Source: CAYIFC01 sp964362645 (GTDB lineage: Bacteria; Patescibacteriota; Minisyncoccia; Phycocordibacterales; JACOZG01). From it: a stretch of DNA of 8,623 nt. The notes under the pieces were generated by a model. It did no database searches and had not been told where the DNA came from. It saw nothing but the letters and a program-made list of their open reading frames with translations. Positions 5,316-8,623 of this stretch are shown here, in pieces (positions within the stretch are counted from its first letter, which is position 1; every line of letters begins with the position of its first letter). The translations under genes and the position numbers were made by a program. The stretch spans positions 1 to 8,623 of the forward strand of contig CAYIFC010000024.1 in the NCBI GenBank assembly GCA_964362645.1, read 5' to 3'.

Positions 5316-5873
5316 ATGAAACTTCGCTCAGCAATTCTAATAATTATATTAATTTTAGTGGCCACTGTGGGTGCGCTCTACTATATGGGTCGCCTTCCAA
5401 TCTGCGAGTGCGGCTACGTGAGTTTGTGGTACCCCGAAGCTAACGGGCCACAGAACTCACAACAAATAGCTGATCCTTACACCTTTACTCATCTGCTCCA
5501 CGGTCTCTTCTTCTACCTTTTGCTCTGGCTCATTCTACCCAGGCGTACCCCGTTTCTAGTTAGACTTATTATCGCTATCGGAATCGAGAGTGCGTGGGAA
5601 GTGTTGGAGAATACCCAAATGGTGATCAATCACTACCGCAGCGTTACGATCTCGCTTGGCTATTACGGCGACACGATTATTAATTCCGTCAGCGACATTA
5701 TTGCGATGGCTCTCGCTTTTATTTTTGCTTCACGAGTTAAAGTTTGGATGAGCATTGCCGTTTTTGTCTTAATCGAAATCTTTCTCCTTTTTTGGATTAA
5801 AGACAACCTGACTATTAATATTATTATGCTGGTCTTCCCCTTGGAAGCAATAAAAAACTGGCAGATAAACTAG
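5316..5873 (+). CDS. DUF2585/UPF0314 family membrane protein
   Basis: A 185-residue integral membrane protein with hydrophobic segments at about 5-24, 59-75, 81-92, 125-138, 143-160 and 164-175. Conserved blocks of the UPF0314/DUF2585 family are present in order: CECGYVSLWYPEANG at 30-44, NSQQIADPYTFTHLLHG at 47-63, ESAWEVLENTQMVINHYR at 91-108, VTISLGYYGDTIINSVSD at 110-127, and DNLTINIIMLVFPLEAIKNW at 163-182. The repeated acidic and polar residues in or beside the helices (E91, E95, E98, N99, D119, N123, D127) are unusual for a plain anchor and suggest an intramembrane active site or channel, but no function is established. Length is close to the family norm. I know this family best from Alphaproteobacteria. 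The mRNA looks leaderless and monocistronic. Confidence 0.88.
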   Translation: MKLRSAILIIILILVATVGALYYMGRLPICECGYVSLWYPEANGPQNSQQIADPYTFTHLLHGLFFYLLLWLILPRRTPFLVRLIIAIGIESAWEVLENTQMVINHYRSVTISLGYYGDTIINSVSDIIAMALAFIFASRVKVWMSIAVFVLIEIFLLFWIKDNLTINIIMLVFPLEAIKNWQIN

Positions 5874-5874
5874 T

Positions 5875-5903
5875 TTGACCAAAAATGCGATAAGTGGTAG
5901 ATT
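5875..5903 (+). promoter_or_regulatory. Strong promoter of the beta-rich secreted protein
   Basis: TTGACC (5875-5880), 17-base spacer, TAGATT (5898-5903) with an extended TGG directly before the -10. Expected start near 5910, giving a leader of about 22 bases that contains a strong Shine-Dalgarno. Confidence 0.7.
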
Positions 5904-5917
5904 GTAAACAGAGAGGG

Positions 5918-5926
5918 AGGAGGTGA
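5918..5926 (+). promoter_or_regulatory. Near-consensus Shine-Dalgarno fixing ATG 5932
   Basis: AGGAGGTGA matches the anti-Shine-Dalgarno almost fully; GGAGG ends 8 bases before ATG 5932. This favours ATG 5932 over the ATG two codons later and contrasts with the leaderless genes on both sides. Confidence 0.8.
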
Positions 5927-5931
5927 GGTGA

Positions 5932-6528
5932 ATGAGGATGAAACGTTTGAGAGGGATCTCGTGCGTTGTTCTTTACCAAGGAGTGGTGATCGGGAGTTGT
6001 TCTCCCGATCGAGTCAGTTTTAGTACTAGCGTACAGGAGGTTAGCGGGCACTATTTGGGTGCCAAGGCCGACATTAAATTGCCAGCTGGTGAAGTTACTT
6101 TACTTAAAAAGATCGGGCCAAAAACAGATATCTACACCAATTTGCGAGGGACATACATTAGCCCTGCATTTGGCAAAATTGGCGAGATTGAGGCTCAAGG
6201 AAAGATGATCGGCGCGGGCATTGGTGTGCACTATTTTCCGGTGCAAACTCACTTAGTTGGAGTGGACTTAGGAGTGGAGGCGCTATCCGGTGAGTACGAA
6301 CTCCAGAGAATGATTGGTCCAGCTAACATCATAGTGGAAGACAATTTAGTTGGAGCTGGGCTTAGATTGGGAGTCATCTCGGAAGTACCGATTGGCAAAA
6401 ACAAAGATTGGGCACTGGTTGGTGGCGCAGGGCATCGTTGGATGACAGTTTCTGATAATGATGCCAACGCGGACCTTACGGGCTGGTATGGCACACTAGG
6501 CATCCAGATCCCACTAGGTAAGAAGTAG
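5932..6528 (+). CDS. Exported beta-rich protein, possible lipoprotein
   Basis: I do not recognise a family. The 198-residue product starts with a basic N-terminus (MRMKRLRG), a mildly hydrophobic stretch (about 9-22) and IGSC at 20-23, a possible lipobox that would make C23 the lipidated residue. The rest is rich in Gly and alternating polar/hydrophobic residues: VTLLKKIGPKTDIYTNLRGTY, MIGAGIGVHYFPV, LVGVDLGVEAL, LVGAGLRLGVISEVPIG, WALVGGAGHRWM and a C-terminal LTGWYGTLGIQIPLGKK. This resembles the strands of small outer-membrane beta-barrels such as OmpX/OmpW types. It does not end in the usual aromatic residue, and a barrel would be surprising if the host lacks an outer membrane. A surface beta-sandwich is the alternative. 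Promoter and ribosome site are the strongest in the window, so high expression is likely. Confidence 0.7.
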   Translation: MRMKRLRGISCVVLYQGVVIGSCSPDRVSFSTSVQEVSGHYLGAKADIKLPAGEVTLLKKIGPKTDIYTNLRGTYISPAFGKIGEIEAQGKMIGAGIGVHYFPVQTHLVGVDLGVEALSGEYELQRMIGPANIIVEDNLVGAGLRLGVISEVPIGKNKDWALVGGAGHRWMTVSDNDANADLTGWYGTLGIQIPLGKK

Positions 6529-6533
6529 CACAC

Positions 6534-6565
6534 GGGCCGTCTCGTCTCACGAGACGGCCTTTTTT
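6534..6565 (+). terminator. Strong intrinsic terminator
   Basis: GGCCGTCTCGT (6535-6545) pairs perfectly with ACGAGACGGCC (6549-6559) around a 3-base loop, followed by TTTTTT at 6560-6565. It begins five bases after the stop codon and abuts the next gene's -10 region. Confidence 0.92.
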
Positions 6566-6578
6566 CATAATTCTGCGT

Positions 6579-6584
6579 TATAAT
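6579..6584 (+). promoter_or_regulatory. -10 box (TATAAT) six bases before ATG 6591
   Basis: A perfect TATAAT ends 6 bases before the start codon, so the mRNA should be leaderless. The upstream terminator takes up the -35 position, as for the 5316 gene. Confidence 0.65.
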
Positions 6585-6590
6585 TAAAAT

Positions 6591-6989
6591 ATGAAAAAGA
6601 TTTTAATAGTTCTGGTTTTAATTGTTGTTGTAATAGGCGCTATTCACTATTCTTCTAAAAATGACCCTAAACGGAGTCAGGGTACGGCTTTCGGCACACC
6701 AACTACGTTTACGATCGGTCAAACGATCACCTTTGCAGATGGGTTGAAGGTGACCTTGGTAGAAATAAATGACTCGCGCTGTAAACCAGACGTCCAATGC
6801 ATTTGGGCCGGCGAACTCTCCCCTCTTTTCAGACTTACGGATGGTATAGGCTTTGAATCAAATAGCGCTCAAGAAGTGAGACTTGGAATAACTACTGCTC
6901 CCCATGGCGGGGAAGGCGTCTACCGTCTCGAACTTAACGCTGCTACAGAATCAAGCGCAACTATAACGATTACAAGGTTTTTAGACTAG
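6591..6989 (+). CDS. Anchored extracellular protein with DSRC...CIWAGE motif
   Basis: The 132-residue product begins with MKKILIVLVLIVVVIGAIHY, a signal anchor or uncleaved signal peptide (about 4-19), then a short Ser/Lys/Pro linker and an all-beta extracellular domain. The domain carries FTIGQTITFADGLKVTLVEI (40-59) and DSRCKPDVQCIWAGE (61-75), a motif seen in many uncharacterised secreted bacterial proteins in which the two cysteines (C64, C70) likely form a disulfide. No lipobox is seen. The end ATITITRFLD fits a final beta strand, so the domain looks complete. Function is unknown. It forms a single-gene unit with a leaderless start; the cold-shock promoter begins right after its stop codon. 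Confidence 0.78.
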   Translation: MKKILIVLVLIVVVIGAIHYSSKNDPKRSQGTAFGTPTTFTIGQTITFADGLKVTLVEINDSRCKPDVQCIWAGELSPLFRLTDGIGFESNSAQEVRLGITTAPHGGEGVYRLELNAATESSATITITRFLD

Positions 6990-6992
6990 TTT

Positions 6993-7021
6993 TTGCATAA
7001 AACTTCATTCTAGGCTATAGT
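6993..7021 (+). promoter_or_regulatory. Promoter of the cold shock gene
   Basis: TTGCAT (6993-6998), 17-base spacer, TATAGT (7016-7021). The expected start near 7028 leaves a leader of about 67 bases with no Shine-Dalgarno before ATG 7095, A-rich at its 3' end. Long leaders are known for cold-shock mRNAs. Confidence 0.75.
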
Positions 7022-7094
7022 ATGGTCTAGCTTAGAAGCAGAGTAATAAAGTCGACTTTCTGAGTAAAAATTATTTAGAAACAAAAACAATCAC

Positions 7095-7292
7095 ATGCAA
7101 GGAACAATCAAGACTCTCACAGAAAAAGGTTTTGGCTTTATCTCCCGCGAGGGCGAGGCCAAGGATCTCTTCTTCCACTCCAAGGAGTTGAAAGGAGTAA
7201 CCTATGAGGAGTTAAAGACCGGTGATACCGTCACTTTCGAAATTGTCGAGGGTGAAAAGGGTCCCGCCGCCGTTAACGTCTCTCGCGTCTAA
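7095..7292 (+). CDS. Cold shock protein, CspA family
   Basis: A 65-residue single cold-shock domain (OB fold) that binds single-stranded RNA or DNA and acts as an RNA chaperone in the cytoplasm. RNP1 is KGFGFIS at 11-17 and RNP2 is DLFFHS at 24-29, both intact with their aromatic residues (F13, F15, F26, F27, H28). The end GPAAVNVSRV matches the family's GPQAxNV finish, and the length is standard. The start MQGTIK takes the place of the usual MxxGxVKWF; the aromatic pair there is replaced by TLTEKGFG, a modest divergence seen in non-CspA members. It has its own promoter, a long leader that may regulate it, and a strong terminator. Confidence 0.95.
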   Translation: MQGTIKTLTEKGFGFISREGEAKDLFFHSKELKGVTYEELKTGDTVTFEIVEGEKGPAAVNVSRV

Positions 7293-7310
7293 TTATTTAG
7301 ATCGCTCTAG

Positions 7311-7343
7311 AAAAACTGTTAGCCTCCGGGTTAGCAGTTTTTC
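7311..7343 (+). terminator. Intrinsic terminator of the cold shock gene
   Basis: AAAAACTGTTAGCC (7311-7324) pairs with GGTTAGCAGTTTTT (7329-7342) through 14 pairs including two G-T wobbles, with a 4-base loop; the right arm itself supplies the T-run. Confidence 0.88.
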
Positions 7344-7356
7344 TTGTGATAAAAAT

Positions 7357-7393
7357 TTAGACAAATAAATACCACTCCAGATGTTGGAGTGGT
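7357..7393 (-). terminator. Terminator of the 6S-like RNA
   Basis: Read leftward, ACCACTCCA (7393-7385) pairs perfectly with TGGAGTGGT (7379-7371) around a 5-base loop and is followed by the T-rich ATTTATTTGTCTAA. There is no T-run on the other strand, which favours leftward use. Confidence 0.7.
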
Positions 7394-7533
7394 GTGTGAG
7401 TGAATGAGAGGTGAGAAGAAATAAAATAAGTGAGGGAGCTACGGTTTGTGGATAAACGACTTGGTGACGAAATTAGAAAACTAGAAGTAGCTCGGACACT
7501 TGCTTTATTTCAACGACCTACCATAAACTCACG
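7371..7533 (-). ncRNA. Small RNA of about 165 nt, 6S RNA-like
   Basis: A leftward transcript is defined by a perfect promoter (7566-7539) and a hairpin terminator (7393-7371). It contains no useful reading frame. The RNA folds as one long interrupted rod: outer stem GUGAGU/ACUCAC (7532-7527 with 7401-7396); a symmetric open bubble of 15 and 16 bases (7526-7512 and 7402-7417); then GAAAUAAA/UUUAUUUC (7511-7504 with 7418-7425), AAGUG/CACUU (7501-7497 with 7428-7432) and GAGCUAC/GUAGCUC (7493-7487 with 7436-7442); then a 44-base apical region. A closing stem, large central bubble and bulged terminal stem is the layout of 6S RNA, which mimics an open promoter and captures sigma-70 RNA polymerase. 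Existence of the RNA is well supported; 6S identity is inferred from shape only. Confidence 0.68.
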
Positions 7534-7538
7534 CCCTA

Positions 7539-7566
7539 ATTATATACCCCCCAATTCCTCTGTCAA
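7539..7566 (-). promoter_or_regulatory. Perfect-consensus sigma-70 promoter for the small RNA
   Basis: Read leftward, TTGACA (7566-7561) and TATAAT (7544-7539) both match consensus exactly with a 16-base spacer. This is the best promoter in the window. No protein gene lies downstream on this strand before the hairpin at 7393-7371. Confidence 0.88.
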
Positions 7567-7599
7567 GGAAAATGCTCTCGTGTGACGTCAATTTTATAT

Positions 7600-7627
7600 T
7601 TTACAATATTTGATAAATATGTATACT
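7600..7627 (+). promoter_or_regulatory. Promoter of the 7702 gene
   Basis: TTTACA (7600-7605), 16-base spacer, TATACT (7622-7627); five of six matches in each box. It diverges from the small-RNA promoter, with 33 bases between the two -35 boxes. Expected start near 7634, leaving a leader of about 68 bases. Confidence 0.68.
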
Positions 7628-7639
7628 TACTAATAGCGT

Positions 7640-7668
7640 CTCGTGGTCTTTTTAAAAGACGAAGCGAG
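7640..7668 (+). other. Leader hairpin upstream of the 7702 gene
   Basis: CTCG (7640-7643) pairs with CGAG (7665-7668), enclosing GTCTTT/AAAGAC (7646-7651 with 7655-7660). It lies in the untranslated leader, is not followed by a T-run, and leaves the ribosome site at 7689-7695 free. It may stabilise the mRNA. Confidence 0.45.
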
Positions 7669-7701
7669 TGGTAACCAAAACTTTAGTTAAGGAGAACTCT
7701 A

Positions 7702-8070
7702 GTGGCCAGTAAGATTCATCGGGTAGCCCATTTCGATATGTGTTCTTGTATGCTCCACGGCTGGATAACATTCTCTGACGGCTCACGGAGTAAAAGTATC
7801 GAGTCTCGACCAGAGGCCAAGAAGGTTATTGAAGAAGCCCTGGCGGAGAACAAAATTTTGCAGGTGGAACTGCGGGAGCTGGTAAACCAGATTCTTGGCA
7901 AAGGTTTGCCGACCCACTGTGCGATACAACCCATGATCGCGTTTATTGATGTCCTAGAAACAGGGTTCCCCATGGACGAGCCTGAGTCGCCACCAGACCC
8001 CGGAGTGCTCGACACCAGAAAGCAGGCGCCACTACAAAAGGCTGGTCAGCAAGTTGCTTGCTGCAACTAA
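7702..8070 (+). CDS. Hypothetical protein with Cys-rich N-terminus
   Basis: I do not recognise this 122-residue protein. It starts HRVAHFDMCSCMLHGWITFSDG, with H10, C14, C16 and H19 placed like a small metal site and a beta-hairpin-like strand after it. A central amphipathic helix, PEAKKVIEEALAENKILQVELRELVNQIL (about 37-65), could form a coiled coil. Then come C73 in LPTHCAIQPM, a hydrophobic strand, and a Pro-rich acidic linker (PMDEPESPPDP) leading to a probably disordered tail that ends ACCN. There is no signal peptide, so it is likely cytoplasmic. Start GTG 7702 is fixed by AAGGAGA at 7689-7695, with GGAG ending 7 bases before. It is a single-gene unit with its own promoter and terminator. 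Confidence 0.72.
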   Translation: MASKIHRVAHFDMCSCMLHGWITFSDGSRSKSIESRPEAKKVIEEALAENKILQVELRELVNQILGKGLPTHCAIQPMIAFIDVLETGFPMDEPESPPDPGVLDTRKQAPLQKAGQQVACCN

Positions 8071-8099
8071 AAATCGCTTGTAAATAATATTGATTTCCC

Positions 8100-8130
8100 A
8101 ACCCCACACCAGTTAGGTGCGGGGTTTTTA
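8100..8130 (+). terminator. Intrinsic terminator of the 7702 gene
   Basis: AACCCC-A-CACC (8100-8110) pairs with GGTG-C-GGGGTT (8116-8126), one mismatch, 5-base loop, followed by TTTTTA. It lies directly upstream of the next promoter. Confidence 0.88.
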
Positions 8131-8131
8131 T

Positions 8132-8160
8132 TTGACAATATCCTTTATCCATGATACCTT
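8132..8160 (+). promoter_or_regulatory. Promoter of the HD/PDE-like gene
   Basis: A perfect TTGACA (8132-8137), 17-base spacer ending in TGA (extended -10), then TACCTT (8155-8160). Expected start near 8167, giving a leader of about 70 bases. Confidence 0.68.
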
Positions 8161-8179
8161 CGCTTCAGACCTGATCCTC

Positions 8180-8219
8180 GAAACCGGCGTCGGTTTCAGA
8201 GTGGCTATGAACAAAACCG
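8180..8219 (+). other. Leader with two mutually exclusive stems
   Basis: GAAACCG (8180-8186) pairs perfectly with CGGTTTC (8191-8197) over a 4-base loop. The same right arm can instead pair with AAACCG (8214-8219), which ends just before the Shine-Dalgarno at 8224-8230. The choice could alter translation, but no ligand-binding core is evident. Confidence 0.4.
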
Positions 8220-8236
8220 AGCAAAGGAGAACCATA

Positions 8237-8623
8237 ATGCACCCGGAGCGCATCACGATCCCCGACATCATCGTCAACGCGGAGAATCTCTATCAGGGCA
8301 ACCTGATCCCCTATTTCCAGGTCGTCTGGAAACTGGCCGGTAACCTGGGTAACCCTTATCACAACTTCCGCCACCCTTTCCACGTTCTCTGGCTTTGCCA
8401 TGATGCTTGTCGTTACTACCAAAAGAGTCTAAACAAACGGATGAGTCGCAATCTTCTCATTGCGGCCATGATGCACGACTTGGACCACAGTGGTAAAGTT
8501 GGCGACGACGCTCTGGAAATTAATAGGGCACTAGCCGCGCTCGAACGCCACATCCTCTCGTCTGACCGCGCTGAATGGTCTAATATAAAAAGTTTGATTA
8601 AGGCGACTCAATACCCGCATCAG
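8237..8623 (+). CDS. HD/PDE-type metal-dependent phosphohydrolase, 3' end cut
   Basis: The frame runs open to the window edge, 129 codons. It carries NPYHNFRHPFHVLWL at 39-53 and AAMMHDLDHSGKVGDD at 76-91. H42, H46, H80 and D81 fit the HNxxH...HD metal-binding pattern of HD-domain hydrolases, and HDLDHSG closely resembles the HDxxHxG signature of class I cyclic-nucleotide phosphodiesterases. The enzyme would hydrolyse a phosphoester bond using a two-metal centre; a cyclic nucleotide or other nucleotide substrate cannot be told from this part. ATG 8237 is chosen because AAAGGAGA at 8224-8230 is ideally placed; an in-frame ATG at 8207 has no ribosome site. The early codons are more GC-rich (many C- and G-ending) than in neighbouring genes, which could mean a transferred gene. 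Confidence 0.82.
   Translation, partial: MHPERITIPDIIVNAENLYQGNLIPYFQVVWKLAGNLGNPYHNFRHPFHVLWLCHDACRYYQKSLNKRMSRNLLIAAMMHDLDHSGKVGDDALEINRALAALERHILSSDRAEWSNIKSLIKATQYPHQ

Noticed and set aside
8207..8236. In-frame upstream ATG extending the HD/PDE-like protein by ten residues
   Set aside because: No Shine-Dalgarno precedes it, while AAAGGAGA is ideally spaced for ATG 8237.
8165..8422. Leftward 85-residue frame at the right end
   Set aside because: It is antisense to the HD/PDE-like gene, whose metal-binding motifs are clear.
1..8623. CRISPR arrays, toxin-antitoxin pairs or phage genes
   Set aside because: No spaced direct repeats, no recognisable toxin or antitoxin motifs and no structural phage genes were found.

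Overview
This window looks like a chromosomal segment of a small-genome bacterium, most plausibly a Candidate Phyla Radiation (Patescibacteria, Parcubacteria-like) member. This is an inference: there is no rRNA or ribosomal protein gene to settle it. Supporting hints are many short membrane or secreted proteins of unknown function, several genes whose -10 box lies only 4 to 7 bases before the start codon (leaderless mRNAs), a tRNA gene split by a self-splicing-type intron, and small single-gene transcription units, many separated by strong intrinsic terminators. All eleven genes whose 3' end lies in the window stop with TAA or TAG, never TGA.

Layout. 1-728: the 3' part of an IS30-family transposase with an intact DD(33)E triad. 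901-1613: a leftward peptidase S51 / dipeptidase E-like gene with its own promoter and terminator. 1617-1746: an unexplained, heavily base-paired element whose edge copies the 3' end of a tRNA. 1784-2118: a leftward tRNA-Asn(GUU) interrupted between anticodon bases U35 and U36 by a 263-nt group I intron with recognisable P, Q, R and S elements, P1 and a P7 guanosine site. 2227-2571: a DUF4870-type membrane protein, convergent with a leftward FMN nitronate monooxygenase-like gene (2624-4018); a perfect 34-base palindrome separates them.

4109-4862: a two-gene overlapping unit of a small membrane protein and a bacterial PH-domain membrane protein. 4991-5245: a Cys/His-bearing small protein of unknown role. 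5316-5873: a DUF2585/UPF0314 membrane protein. 5932-6528: a glycine-rich, beta-rich secreted or lipoprotein-like protein with unusually strong promoter and Shine-Dalgarno signals. 6591-6989: an anchored extracellular protein with a DSRC...CIWAGE motif. 7095-7292: a cold shock protein with a long 5' leader.

7293-7701 carries no protein gene but is not empty. It holds the cold-shock terminator, a leftward small RNA of about 165 nt driven by a perfect-consensus promoter (TTGACA, 16 bp, TATAAT) and shaped like 6S RNA, and the divergent promoter of the next gene. 7702-8070 is an unrecognised 122-residue protein. 8237 to the right edge is the start of an HD/PDE-type metal-dependent phosphohydrolase preceded by a structured leader.

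The genes do not form an obvious single pathway. The most notable content is RNA: the intron-split tRNA-Asn, the 6S-like RNA and the tRNA-edge structured element.
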